Source: Hsuehochloa calcarea
Taxonomy: Eukaryota; Streptophyta; Magnoliopsida; Poales; Poaceae
Direction of reading: 5' to 3'
Assembly: GCA_036346395.1 (NCBI GenBank)
Contig: CM070615.1
Location: forward strand, 27,806,472-27,870,471
DNA: 64,000 bases
The notes below the pieces were generated by a model. That model was given only the letters and a program-made list of their open reading frames with translations, ran no database searches and was not told the DNA's origin. Shown here piece after piece: positions 12,901 through 24,734 of the stretch. The position numbers and the translations under genes were made by a program. How positions within the stretch are numbered: the first letter of the stretch is position 1; each line of letters opens with the position of its first letter.

Positions 12901-14948
12901 ACTGTACAACTACATACTTGATGGGACGGGCCTAACTTAGTAAGTTGTGGAGTTTTGACATTGACTACTCAGATTGTAGGTTAGTAATGGGTGCGGTGTG
13001 GACTATTATGAAAGTCACATGTATGGGTGGTTCGCCATCTCCAGGTCCAATGGTGTGCGTCAGACCAGCTAGTGAGATTGGGGTCTACTGTATGCACATC
13101 GAGAGAGTCAATTGTTGAGATGAAACTTCCGAAAGGTTTTGTTGTGATCAGCTCCGTACAAGTTGATTGCATCTTGTGGGTAAAGTGTACAACCTCTGCA
13201 GAGTGTTAAGCAATCTATTTGAATAGTCGCGTTCGCGGTCATGGACATGTTCACGGATTTCATACGAGGGGTAGATTTTTATAAAACAATTGGGAAAGGG
13301 ACAGCTTTGTGGGGAAACTTATACAGCTGTGTGAAAGAAACTAATTAGGTTATATGAGTCTTGTGAAAACAATTGCTAAACTATTATTGCTAATTGTTTT
13401 AAATTACACTTTCAATCTATTATTTGTAATCAATTGCAACTGTTGCTTTTATGCAAAAGAATCATAGAAGCTATTTCCTTTGGAATAAGCCATCATCTAT
13501 AATTCCATTCTACGGTGTGCCTTGCTTTGTACTCTATGTACTCATTCTTGTTACAAACAATATTGTTCAGTTGAGAAGGCTACACCAGTGCATCATCGGT
13601 CAAAAAGGTCTACTTCAAGGATCGTGGAGAACTAGGTCGTGCTACCCTAGTCGATTGACTGTGGGCATATAGATGGGCTTCACTAAAGTTATTCGGTTAC
13701 CTTCCGCTGCAACTTATTTGAGTTACTCGCCTTCTGAGATATTAATTGTAAACTTTGACTTTAAGATTGTTGCTCTGATAATTATTGTTATTTGCCTATT
13801 ATTAGTTATCTTTGCTTATGGATTGATATTTCATCGATGGTATCACTGTGTGCACTAGCGTGATTCTGAACTAGTGTAGTATACACAGAGGGTCTAGATT
13901 TGCATATTTGGGTCCAAACACTCACCCCTTGTTCCATCTCGTGCCTTTTCCAAGCTCCAAGCTCCTTGAATAACCGAGAATGAGAACGTCGTTCTCGACG
14001 CCGGTGAGCAAGCCTCACAATGCCATCTTCTCTGGTGAACTTTCTTGCCCTCGCCGACCGCATCACCATGTGCCCCTTACCTCGCCGATGCTTCTTATAT
14101 GCTTGATGTAGCTTCGGGAACCCTGTAGCGAGGACAAGCTGTCATCTTCTTCACCTCCGGTGCACACCCCGTTCTTGACCTCCGTGTTCTCGACGTTCTG
14201 GCGAGTTTGAACCTCACCTGACCGCGTCATTTCGTGTCCTATACTTCACTGATGCTTCTGCCTCGGTTGATGATCATCCACACACATGGAGTCCCTCGAA
14301 TCGACCTTCTTCCTCATTTTCGACTGTCGTAACCCTTTTCCAGTTAGCCGCCACCTCGGTGAGTCTCTGGTCGATTCCTTCTATCCCTACCATCCTCTGA
14401 GTGCCTGCAAGCTAATGCGCACCTCCTAGTAGCTGCTCTATCACTTCAGCACGCTGTCACCGAGAGCCTCCTTTGCGCCGCCGCTGCTCAACGTCGCCAA
14501 GCCACTTCATCATCCCTGGATGCCTTCAAGGACCTTAGTCAGTTTCTGGTAGTCCTCTTTTGCACATATTAGATTGGAGGATTAGCTAGTATAGCTTGCA
14601 CTTCTTCATAGCTGGTCATGGTGCCACCACAGGAAGCTTTGTTGCCTACGCTCCGGTGACCATTGGTCCCCGAGCAACTGCGTGTAGCATCAAAGTAACC
14701 TCCTAAAGCCAATACACACCTTCTTTTGCCACCGATTTGCCTCAATCACAAAAACCACTTTCATCCCAAGGAGCTTGACCGCTCATCTCTGACGTAGCAC
14801 CACCTTCGACCATCTCTCCGGACTCCACCACCACCCGGTGGTATCGCCGTCAAGAGAGAAACTCATTTTGGCCATCCTCGAGCTTCATCGTCGCTCCAAT
14901 CACCGGCAACGAGCTTGCCATGGCGCTCGACCATGAGCGTAGCTCCAC

Positions 14949-14968
14949 TCCTCTCTCTCTCTCTCTAC
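14949..14968. repeat. (CT)n microsatellite
   Basis: A run of about nine CT units lies at the end of the pyrimidine-rich part of the outer LTR. Confidence 0.85.
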
Positions 14969-17268
14969 TAGTGGGCCCGTGTGTTTAAAAGGGTAATTAG
15001 CGCTAAGTAACATAGGTTAAATGTAACAAGAGTATGACATGTGGGACCAACCAAAAAGGTTAAAGAAAATCTAATTTCAAACGTTATTAGTAAATGAGTC
15101 TATGACATGTGGGGCCACCTCTATTTTATAAATAAAAATCCAGAAAAGAAAACCTTAAGTAACTGACAAGTATGCCCCACCTGTAAGTTAATAAAAATTG
15201 AAAAGTTCAGAAAAGCTGCTTTCAGTTAGAAGAGAATGTGCTTTCCCTACTAGAAAGCGTAAATCTCAGTAGAACTATGAGGAAAATACGCTTTCTTTAT
15301 TGGAAAGCATAAACCTCAACAAATATGCTTTCAACGTCAACCATTTTCTATTTTCAGGAATTTTCAAACCGATGCAAATTAAAACATTAATAACTTTTGT
15401 ATACAAACTCCAAATCGAATGAATACTTAAAAAAACATTCTAAAATCATGCTCTACCTGAATATTCAAAAATATTTGGATTTTGTTGTTGTTGAAATTAT
15501 TTGGATAGATTTAATTTGCTTCCGACTCTTTTGAATATACGTCGATTGTTCAAGAGAATTTTACAACGATCCTCCATCCTCTTATTCAGAGTAACCAGAG
15601 CAAGGCAAGCACCTCCTTTGACCATGTTGATCCTACTATTTTAACTATTGTACTTTTTTACAAAATCTATTATGCATGCGTGTATATTTGATTAAAATTG
15701 CTATATTCGGGGATAACGGTAGTCGTAATCCTATTCGATGCGTGAACCTCTTTGAAATATTGATATCCTTACTGTTGTAGCTATTAGGTTATGGTATAAA
15801 CAATAGATGATGTAAATTTGAAAATTTTGAGCGCGAGTATCGCACAATTACTTAGTCAAGCTATGGTCATTACTAAATTTTGCTAAAAGGATGACAAGAT
15901 GAACATGAAATTGGTAGTTTTGAAATGATGGTCCAGAGGGATTTATCTCTGTTATTTTGTATAAAAATAAAAATAAAAAACTTAGTTTACGACGCGGGCG
16001 AGTTATATTTATTAGGAGAAGTGTGAGAGGTGTATCTCATAAGTAGATAGGGAGAGATAGTCGCCCGGGTCAATTAAGGACCTAACGTCAGCAAGTTCTA
16101 TCCAAGCCTAAGCATACAACCACATGTGCTGGTATGGGATGACATTAGCTAATTAAGTCATTGAGAACTAGCCTTGCACTGTTGTAGGTCGTAGTAGTGC
16201 GAGGTGTAAGAATGTTCGAAGGGGCTCGCTTCACCACAATGTGGGGCACAAAACTTGCCAACACAACCGTGAATGCCTCACTATGATGGGGGTGTACCCG
16301 AGTGAAGTGAGTGTGTTCATTTGTCGGGCTAGTGTAAGGTTAGGACTAGATGATGTAAAGACTTCGATACGTACTCTAAACCGCTTACCAAAGGTAGTGA
16401 GCGGTGGTATCAACGGATGCTGAACAAACTAGAGAATTTGTGTGTTGTGGGTAAAGTTATATACCTCTGCAGAGTGTAAATCTATTTAAATAGCCTTACT
16501 CGCAGTCATAAGCGTGCTTAGTGCAATCTTAATGGGTATAGTATTGGTTTTCATAAAAACAGTTTTGTTGAAAAATATGGGAAATGTTTGCTGGTTTATA
16601 TTTGAGTTGAGTGCTATGTCTACGGCTAAAAATAATATGTTGCTCACAGCCGAGGAGGGTTGCGAGTTGTTATTTATTCAATTACTTACTTGTTGTCATT
16701 TATCTATTTAATTGCTCTTTAAATTTCCATTGCAAAATACTACATATTGATATTGCAAATAAAATTTGCTTAATGCTGAAAACAACTTGTAGCATAGAGT
16801 CTCATCTCTTGTTAGTTTTGCATTTATACAAATTTTATGATACACTAAAGTCTTGCTGAGTACACAATGTACTCAATCTTGCTTAAATTGTTGTTTGGAG
16901 TTAGAGGTTGATCCTACGTCGGACGACGTCTTCTTTGCACCCAGAACCGGTGGATTCGGTGACGGATCTTTCTAGAACTTACCTCTAGTTGGTTGCCTGG
17001 GGGTTCGGATGGGCATGCCGCTGGAATCTTTGATTATACAAATTTTGCTTCCACTGTAACATTTGCTACTTAAGCTTTTATTTGACCGGTCGGTCCTTGT
17101 GTTATAAATAATATAATTACTTAAGTTTGTACCATATTTTCTTCATTTTGTATGTATGAATGTATGGATATGAATGTTAACGTTGTGGATGTGTGTACTA
17201 GCAACTGATCATAGGACTAGTACGGTACACATGTGGGGTTCGGGGTATTCCACACCCGGAGTCCGACA

Positions 17269-17601
17269 ATATCATCTGCTATCCGAAATTACACACACAA
17301 GAAGCTACTTAATTTATATGCACCCAATATCCTTTTTTAACAACAAAAAACATAATATATATACACCAGGAACCAACATTTGAGTCAATTTTCATTCTTT
17401 TATATATAGGTGTAGGTTAGAACAATATTGGAGCACTTTTATCTTTTGGTTATGCCAAAAAGAAAGATAATATCCGCAAGACTAATTACCCAATCTCGTT
17501 TGCAAGTTCAGCTTGTTATCAACAAAGATGTGATATGGAGTTATGTATTGACAAGTCGGGCCACATCTGATTTATCACAAAAAGACATGGTCCTATCAGT
17601 T
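17269..17601. other. Short host-like spacer between LTR elements
   Basis: AT-rich sequence of about 330 bp between the end of the gypsy-type LTR and the copia target duplication. No gene or repeat is recognised. Confidence 0.5.
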
Positions 17602-17606
17602 AAAAT

Positions 17607-17868
17607 TATTGAGAACCGTCACTAGCGAGTACAGCCCGAGCGATTACCTCGTAGACAATACTCAGAATCATAAGAACAAAGCAAGAACACAACAGTAGAT
17701 TGAACAAAGAGATATGATGGGACATCAGGCTTCGCTTTATTGCTCTTCAATAATCGTGTTACAATGGTAGGGGGTCCCCCCTATATACAGCCACCTGACC
17801 CTACTAGGGTTTCTGTAGGGTGCCCATACATGGGCCGGCTTATGGGCCAGGTCCAGAGTTTCTTAACA
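17607..17868 (-). repeat. 3' LTR of the full-length copia element
   Basis: 262 bp. On the minus strand it begins TGTTAAGAAACTCTGG and ends GGTTCTCAATA right next to the AAAAT target duplication. The edge is TG...TA rather than TG...CA. Confidence 0.8.
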
Positions 17869-17880
17869 CTCCCCCTTGGG
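17869..17880 (-). promoter_or_regulatory. Polypurine tract
   Basis: The minus strand reads CCCAAGGGGGAG directly before the 3' LTR, the expected place and composition for the plus-strand priming site of an LTR retrotransposon. Confidence 0.85.
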
Positions 17881-18110
17881 CACTCATTCTCACATGTGCA
17901 TGCTCGTTAAAACTCCATAAAAACCCAGTGGGAAATATTTAGAGAAAGAGTACATGACATACGTTTTACTGTGTTGCACGAATTGCCTCATGAAAAATCT
18001 TAGTCGAGAAACTTCAGAAAAACTCATCAAGGGAAAAATAGTACAATCCACCCAATTTTATTTAATCTCCAGGATTTATTCTTTGAGTACTCGATCTTTG
18101 TGATCAAGTT

Positions 18111-19636
18111 TTAATAAAGAGTTCGTGAAGATTCTTCCCCTGAATTCTGCACTTCTCTATGTCTCATCATTCTAATTCCACGTATGCATCTTTCAAAGCT
18201 AAATGCTGGAAGTGACTTAGTGAATAAATCTGCAAGATTTTCACGTGACTTAGTATGCAGTACTTTAATTTCGTCCATCTTTTGCGGTTCATGAGTATAG
18301 AAGAACTTGGGGTTGATATACTTAGTAGAGGACTCTTCACATAACCTATTTACATTTGTGCAACACAATCTGCATTATCTTCATAGATAATCATGGGGGT
18401 TTACGCGGTATTCAATCCACATGACTATTGGATGTTGTGAATCATCCGCCGAAGCCAAGGGCATTCCCGTGAGGCCTCGTACAGTGCTATAATTTCTGAG
18501 TGGTTTGCTGAAGTAGATACAAGACTTTGCTTAGACGATTTCCATGAAATTGCAGTTCCACCACATAGGAATACATAGCCTATTTGCAACTTAGCTGTAT
18601 GCGGGTTTAACAGGTTCCCAGGATCTGTGTAGCCAGTCATAGTTAGGTCTTGGTTCTTTCTGTAGAATAGACCAAAATCTTTGCTTCCTTCGAGGTATTG
18701 GAAGATGTCCTTTATTCCCTGGCAATGTCTTTTGGTAGGTTCTGCACTGTACCTTTCTAGCAGGTTTACTGCAAATGCAATGTCCGGTCTAGTACAGTTT
18801 GCCAAATACATGAGTGCTCCTATTGCACTCAAGTACGGGAATTCTGGTCCCAGGACTTCCTCCCCCCTCTTCTTTAGGTCTGTATGGGCCCTTGTCCTGC
18901 TGCAACGATCTCCCGACCATCGGAACTTTCGAAGGATATACCTTTTCAAAGCCGAACCGTTCTAACACTTTCTGAGTATAGGTTGACTGATGTACTAAAA
19001 TCCCTTCAGGGGTATGCTCAAGCTGCAAGCCTAGGTGGTATTTGGTTTTACCCAAGTCTTTCATTTCGAACTCAGACTCCAGGTAAGAGCTTGCTTTCTT
19101 AATATCTTCCATAGTCCCGATGATATTCAGATCATCTACATATACTGAGATTATACAGAATCCATCCTGGGATAATCCTCATTGTTTTTGTAGCCTTTCT
19201 TGCAGAGAAAGTCGATGAAGCGATTATACCATATTCTGCCTGATTACTTTAGTCCATACAGTAACTTTCTGAGTTGCACACTGTATAGATTTTTGTTTGC
19301 TCTGTCTTGGTTCGGGACAAGGATACCTTCAGGTACCTTCATATAAATATCCAAATCCAAGTTCCCATAAAGGTATGTAGTTATCACATCCATCAATTTT
19401 ATTTCGAAATTCAAGTTTACTGTCATTGAGATTAAATATCTAAAGGTAGTTCCGCCTATGATCGGGGAATATGTTTCTTTATAATCGACTCCTGGTCGTT
19501 GGGTGAAACTTTGTGCAACGAGCCTTGCTTTATGTCTTACAACTTTATTATTTTCATTTCTCTTTCGAACAAATACCCACTTATACCATACGGGGTGCAC
19601 ATGGGGAGGCGTGCGGCTTACAGGCCCAAATACCAC
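18111..19636 (-). pseudogene. copia reverse transcriptase and RNase H, broken
   Basis: Adjacent minus-strand reading frames together cover the copia RT and RNase H. Frame 19244-19636 has the RT N-part (YKWVFVRKRNE, HKARLVAQSFTQRPGVDY, then a frame end). The YVDD catalytic box is read at 19131-19142 between frames. Frame 18789-19112 has the thumb part (MKDLGKTKYHLGLQLE). Frame 18425-18949 has RNase H (DIAFAVNLL, ISWKSSKQSLVSTSANHSEI), and 18111-18368 the C-terminal KVLHTKSRENLADLFTKSLP tail. At least three frame changes or stops separate these parts, so no active enzyme is made. This part lies left of the tandem-duplication breakpoint and is present only once in the window. Confidence 0.8.
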
Positions 19637-20249
19637 ACTTTTATTCAGAGATAATAATTCTGCTTCTATTACATTCTTCCAATCTTTTCAATATGATCTT
19701 TTCTTACATTCAGCGAGCAATGCAGGCTCTGGATCAAGATCGATGATTGTGGCAATTTTCTTTGCAAAAAAATATCGACATTGGCTGTTGTTCTGCTCAT
19801 AGATTGTCCCGTGGTCACATAATTTATAGCTATTTCTTCATAGGGCGATACTTCTAATGCTTCTACTTGATTGCGCTGCTTTCAATTGCGAGGGAAAGTC
19901 CCTTTAGTTTTTCAGCTCCGATGTGTGTGCACACATCCATGCTGATATCTCCCTCCGTGGGAATATTCAAATCCGGTATGCCTTTTACTGAAGGTTCCAA
20001 ACTAGTGCCATGTCTCAACTGGTTCCCCTTCTGGTTGTGGAGAGCTTCAGTGATCGGCTGTGTCAAGTCCTTCTTATCTTTTTTCGCCAGGCGTCCCCGG
20101 TTACTTGAGATTCGAGGGGCCGGAGTTCTCGTCCTTTTATTATGAGGCCTTTGGGAGGGATTAGGGATACCTTCAATTTTCTTTGGTATTTCAACCCTCT
20201 CTAGCGCATTGTGTGCAGGCACATGCGACTTGGTCACGCTCTTCAAATC

Positions 20250-21960
20250 ACTAAAGTGGTCAGGCAGTTGATTCGCTAATGCTTGTAAATCAATTATCGT
20301 CTGGACTTCATAATTTGTTTCACTAGTGCGCGGTCATGTGCATGGTTTCTCGTGGCTTGCCATGTCAGTTTCGATATTTTTCATCAAGGGGTTGATTTCC
20401 TCCCCCCTAATGACGGGAAACTATCATCATCAAATATGATGTCAGCGAAGCGGGCTGTATGCAAATCTCCAGTTGTGGGGTCTAGATACCTGATTATGAA
20501 TGTTGTCTCATAACTAACGTATATCCCAGACTTTCAGAGAGGGCTCATTGCAGTTCGCTGTGGTGGTGGTATATGTACATAAACCTTGCAACAAAACCTT
20601 CGTAGATGAGAGATTTTTTGTTATGACCCTTGCGCTAGTTGCATAGGTGAAGGGATGTTATATGCTGATGGTCAAAAATTGATGAGAGTTGTTGCATGTA
20701 GGACCGCGTGTCCCCCGACATGTAGTTGGTAAATTACAATTCAACAAGAGCGGTCAGACAATAAATGTAATTCTTTTAATTAATGCCTCTGCTAGTCCAT
20801 TCTGGGTATGGACATGTGGTACGGAATGCTCAACAGTAATTCTCATTGCCATACAATAATCATCAAATGCCTTTGAAGAAAATTCTCCAGCGTTGTCCAT
20901 CCTGATTAACTTCACATGATGATAAGGAAATTATTCTTAATTTTAATTATCTGTGAGATCAGCTTTGCAAAAACGTGGTTTCTCATAGACAATAAGCATA
21001 CATACGACCATTTCGAGGAAGCATCGATGAGCACCATAAAGTACCTAAATGGCCTTGACAGCGGCTGTATAGGACCGCAAATGTCTCCCTAGATATGGTC
21101 CAGGAATGCAGGGATTTCATACTTTACTTTCAGAGTAGAGGGTCTAGTAATCATTTTTTCGGTGGCACATGCAGGGCACACGAAATCTTCTGGATTCAGG
21201 GAGTTATTTACATTGACATTATGTCCCTGAGAATTAGTAATTATATTTCTCATCATTATAAGACCGGGGTGGCCTAATCTATCATGCCAGATATAGAAAA
21301 GTTTAGAGCTTCTAAAAGTTGTTTTCAGTACAGTATAGGTTGCAGGTGCCTTAATGTGAGTGTAGTATAGCCCAGATTCATATGAAGGAAGTCTTTTTAA
21401 TACTCATTTATTATTTTCTTCGCACTTTGTAATGAGTAGGTATTCCTTACCATACTCTTCTTGATCTCTACGTGTAGACCGTTAGCGCGAATATATTTAA
21501 AGCTTAAGAGAGTCCTAGTGATTCTGGGTACAACAAGGCTTCTTCAATAACCAAAGTTGTGCCCTTGTTGTGCCCATCAGGAGTATAATTGTGGCTCTTC
21601 CTGAGCCTATTATACAAGTATCGCAGCCTGCGATCGTCGTAAGACTACCAGCATTCTTGCTGATTAACTGAATTTTTTTGTCTCTCTCAATATGGTATTC
21701 TTTGTGCTGCTATCTGCTAAGCACACTTTCTCCATAGGGCGCCACATGCGTTCTGATATATACAAAGTATTTATTAATATGGGTAGGAAGCAATCCACAC
21801 ACATAAGTGAAATACTTCAAAATAGAACACAATTTGATATTAATAAAGGAAAAAGTCGTACGGGACTCATAATAAGAATTTATTGCTTTGCTCTCCTAGA
21901 GCTTATAACCATTATTCAAAATAAATGTTCTATCACAACCATAAACTGCAAATGACTATA
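20250..21960 (-). pseudogene. copia integrase region, copy 1, broken
   Basis: The minus strand encodes the GAG-pre-integrase and integrase core in pieces. The DNAGEFSSKAFDDY segment holding the third catalytic carboxylate (E) can be read at about 20870-20910, and the zinc-binding and GDICGPIQ portions lie around 21000-21250. Stops interrupt the frame. The sequence is parallel to 26113-27740 in the second copy, which retains a longer open frame but has lost this glutamate segment. A fragment at 19863-20246 covers the linker between integrase and RT. Confidence 0.7.
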
Positions 21961-21980
21961 ATCTAAGTGCAATGCGTGCA

Positions 21981-23041
21981 CTAGATCGAACCAGCAAAGT
22001 ATGAAGAAACTTCTTCCTGAATCTGTGCCATGTCCATCTTCTCTTCTTCGGTAACTACAGCAGCTACTGCTGTGATGTCCAAAGAAGGTGTGATGGGGGC
22101 GGCTATATGACTGTCCACATCCATGGGTGCATCCCATGATCGTGGATCCTCTGTGCCTGCAATGGCGAGGTGCACCTCATGCTATTCTTTACCCTTTTTA
22201 TTAGTTTTGAAGGCATCGATCACGTGCTGCGGCTCATGGAAAACCTGTGAACAATGACCCCAAGTGCCACATTTGTAGCAACTTTGGTCCTGCTAACCAT
22301 AGGGCTTCGTCGCGCTTCTTTTGTTCACCCTTCTTGGCTTGAACATTCTGTCTGGTTTTGCGACCCATGACCATACCATTCTTGCTTCTTTCTTTTGGGT
22401 GAGGCTTTCTCACCTTGTAGCTGCTTGTATTGACTTCATGGTCAACTTTGCAACTAAGCGGCTATGAGATGTAGTTCTTTCTGAGAACGTCATCTTGAGC
22501 TTCCGCAACTTGCATGATGCCAATCAGTTTGACATACTCCTTGTAGTCGTCTTGACGACAGTTGCGTGCAGATTGCATCGCGTTTGGGTGAAAGGTAGAG
22601 AGAGTTTTATCGATCTTTTGCTGATCTGTGGTTACTTTACCACGGAGTTGAAGATTTGTATAAATTATGTGCAATGCAGAATTGTACTCCCCATGATCTT
22701 GTAGTCAGGAAAACATAGTTGGTTCTATTCTTACTCTGCTCGAGGAAGAATGATGTACTTCAACTTCTCGAACCGCTTCTTCAGTGCGGTCCATAAAGCT
22801 AGTGCGTTCTTTTCTCCCATATTCTCATTCTTGAGCGTTAGGCAGAGATGATGTCTGAGGAAATGAAGTGCTTGATCATTCTCCTCATCGGTTGGAGAGG
22901 CGTCCTTCAGGGGCCTAATCCAATAACAGCACGCTTCTTAGCTCCAAGTACGATTTCGACATCTGATGCCTAAGTCAGGTAATTGTGGCCTTGCTGGGCC
23001 AGCTCTTCGAACTCCCGGCTCGTAATGCCAGTCATCTGCAT
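21981..23041 (-). pseudogene. copia gag with zinc knuckle, copy 1, broken
   Basis: Reading leftward from an ATG at 23041 (alternative ATG at 23035), the sequence has the usual Gag start (TSREFEELAQQGHNYL), then a stop. The central Gag part with HLRHHLCLTLKNE-like sequence is in another frame, and a knuckle at about 22235-22285 reads CYKCGTWGHCSQVF. There the last cysteine of C-x2-C-x4-H-x4-C is replaced by phenylalanine. Several frames and stops make it non-functional. Confidence 0.7.
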
Positions 23042-24465
23042 ATTCATGCAAAAAGTGCATAAGATTACTGCTGGTAACTTGTATAAAATGGTTGCAAAAT
23101 TCTCATAATGTTTTTGTATTTTCTATGCATTTTTCATGATTTACCGCTATTTTTAGTGATTAAAAGAAATATAAATAATCATAACAGTAAATGCAGTACA
23201 TAAATTGCATAGAAATAAAAAAAACAAAGTTAAACATGCTTGAAATGTTAAAATCGATTCAAAAATTGAATTCCCGGGGTCCTTTTCTGCTTGAAAAAGA
23301 ACTTTCGGTGAATTCTGCAAATTTCAGGGGTTAAAAGGCGAAAAAATCAGTTCATATAATTTTTTTGCGTAATTTTAAAAATTTCGAGGCTTTTTTTTGT
23401 GCAAAATACACGATTTTTCTTTTTTTTTTCTTTTTTTTCTTCTTCCCGGCCCAGCCCATTTGCCGGGCCCACTTCGCCGGCTCGCTTTCTTTCTTGGCCC
23501 ACAGGCCGGCGGCCCATCCAGCCGCTTTTATGCCTCGACGGGGTAGGGTTTCCCCTACCCCTGTGCATGTGTTTGGCGGCAGCGTGCTCTCGGCATGCAG
23601 CTCAGCGGCGGCAAAGAAGGGCGGCGGGCATGGAGGCAACAGCCGGCGCCAGCCGGGGCCGGCATGGCGAGGCGGCTTGACGGCGATGGGCGGCCGCTGC
23701 CGCAAGCGGCCGGAGGTGGCGGGGCGATTGTCTTTGCGAGTGGCGAAGGTGGCGAAGCGCCGCGGCAAGGCTGAAGGCGCTCTTGGCGCGAACAATGTCG
23801 CCTCTGCGAGGCGGCCGCCGTCTTGGCGCGAGCGAGGCGTTCGGCGGCGTGGCGGCACTTTCCTCCCTTTTCTTTCTTCGTGTGGTCGATGTCGCCGTCT
23901 TGCGGGCCGGCGGTGGCTTCAAGCGGCGGGAGGGTGGCGTCGCGGCTGCTGGGAAAAGCCGTCTTGAGGCGGCGTGCGTCGTGAAGGGCGATCTGGCGAT
24001 GCGACCGGCGGGCGCGCCATGCAGCCGGGCTACTCTGGGCGTAGCGACCGTGTGTGCTGTTGGCGGTGTGGTGGCCGGGCGCGGCTCTAGGCCGGCGGCG
24101 GTTTTTTTCATTTCTGTTCATGCAATGTGACGCTATGTAGTGCAATCAACATCCGTTCTTTCATACAACCACCGATTGGCTTAGCCGGCGACTTCGAGTC
24201 GGCTAGCGGTAGATTAGAATGAATTTGTAATTTCAATCTACAGTGCAATCGACATCCAATCTTTCATGCAATCGACCGATCGACATTGTGTCGGCGACTT
24301 CAAAACGGCTTGTAGTAGATTAGAACGGATTAGTACTGTAGAAAAACCAATCTAGAAAGCTAAATTTACATAATTGAAAGCAATATAGAAAAACGATTCA
24401 ATCTACCAGTGTTGTTTATCAACGGTTACCTTTCGATGCGAGGAGAGTCGATCGTACTGATAACG
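23042..24465 (-). other. copia leader with GC-rich block, copy 1
   Basis: An untranslated leader of about 1.4 kb between the 5' LTR and gag. The centre (about 23550-24110) is strongly GC-rich, so it contains long chance ORFs in all frames (for example 168, 169, 196 and 200 codons). These are alanine, arginine and proline rich without domains and overlap one another on both strands, so they are not called as genes. A T-rich stretch follows at 23390-23450. Confidence 0.7.
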
Positions 24466-24734
24466 TATTGAGGAACCGTCGCTGGCGAGTCTAGTCCGAG
24501 CGATTATCTCATAGACAATACTCAGAATCGTAAGAACAAAACAAGAACACAAGGATACAACAGTAGATTGAACACAGCGATATGAGGGAACTTCAGGTTT
24601 CGTTTTATTGCTCTTCAATAATCGTGTTACAATGATAGGGGGTCCCCCCTATATAGCCTCCAGATCCTACTAGGATTTCCGTGGGGTGCCCATACATGAA
24701 CCGGCTTATGGGCCTGGCCCAGAGTTTCTTAACA
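24466..24734 (-). repeat. 5' LTR of the full-length copia element
   Basis: 269 bp; the minus strand begins TGTTAAGAAACTCTGGGCC and ends CCTCAATA. The next bases are CGTTATCAGTACG. This is not the usual TGGTATCAGAGC initiator-methionine primer site, so the primer is unknown. Confidence 0.8.

Larger units (their letters stand above)
8749..13920 (+). mobile_element. Middle gypsy-type solo LTR (net 3.37 kb)
   Basis: It starts TGTAACGTCCC at 8749 and ends GGTCCAAACA at 13920, with a perfect 5-bp target duplication CTCAC at 8744-8748 and 13921-13925. It is split by the 1795 bp LTR at 9089-10883. A TATA box lies at 11074-11080, followed by a pyrimidine-rich leader-like stretch. The CCTCTGCAGAGTGT block near 13192 is shared with the outer LTR, so the two are related families. 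The 212-codon ORF at 11149-11787 lies in this leader and has no domain; it is not annotated as a gene. Confidence 0.8.
8018..17268 (+). mobile_element. Outer gypsy-type solo LTR of a three-deep nest
   Basis: It starts TGTAACATCCCC at 8018 and ends in GAGTCCGACA at 17268. ACATC (8013-8017) and ATATC (17269-17273) flank it, a 5-bp target duplication with one transition. The body is interrupted after 8748 by the LTR at 8749-13920 and resumes at 13926; without the insert it is about 4.07 kb. It has a pyrimidine-rich leader-like region (about 13930-14970), a CCTCTGCAGAGTGT block near 16468 typical of RIRE2/Dasheng/RIRE3-class rice LTRs, and a GAGTAC/GTACTC hairpin near 16858. No internal polyprotein or second LTR is present, so it reads as a solo LTR. 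Confidence 0.65.
17607..24734 (-). mobile_element. Full-length Ty1/copia element, decayed
   Basis: A 7.1 kb element on the minus strand with LTRs at 24466-24734 (5') and 17607-17868 (3'). It is flanked by a perfect 5-bp target duplication AAAAT at 17602-17606 and 24735-24739. The order from its 5' end is LTR, GC-rich leader, gag, integrase, RT, RNase H, polypurine tract, LTR, which is the Ty1/copia order (integrase before RT). Stops and frameshifts break every domain. The two LTRs differ at many positions by eye, more than the two tandem copies of the 5' LTR differ from each other, so the insertion is older than the duplication. Confidence 0.85.

Noticed and set aside
23352..24145. Long overlapping ORFs (up to 200 codons) on both strands of the GC-rich copia leader, and their counterparts at 28934-29880
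   Set aside because: They overlap one another in several frames, are Ala/Arg/Pro rich, have no domains, and are not conserved between the two duplicate copies.
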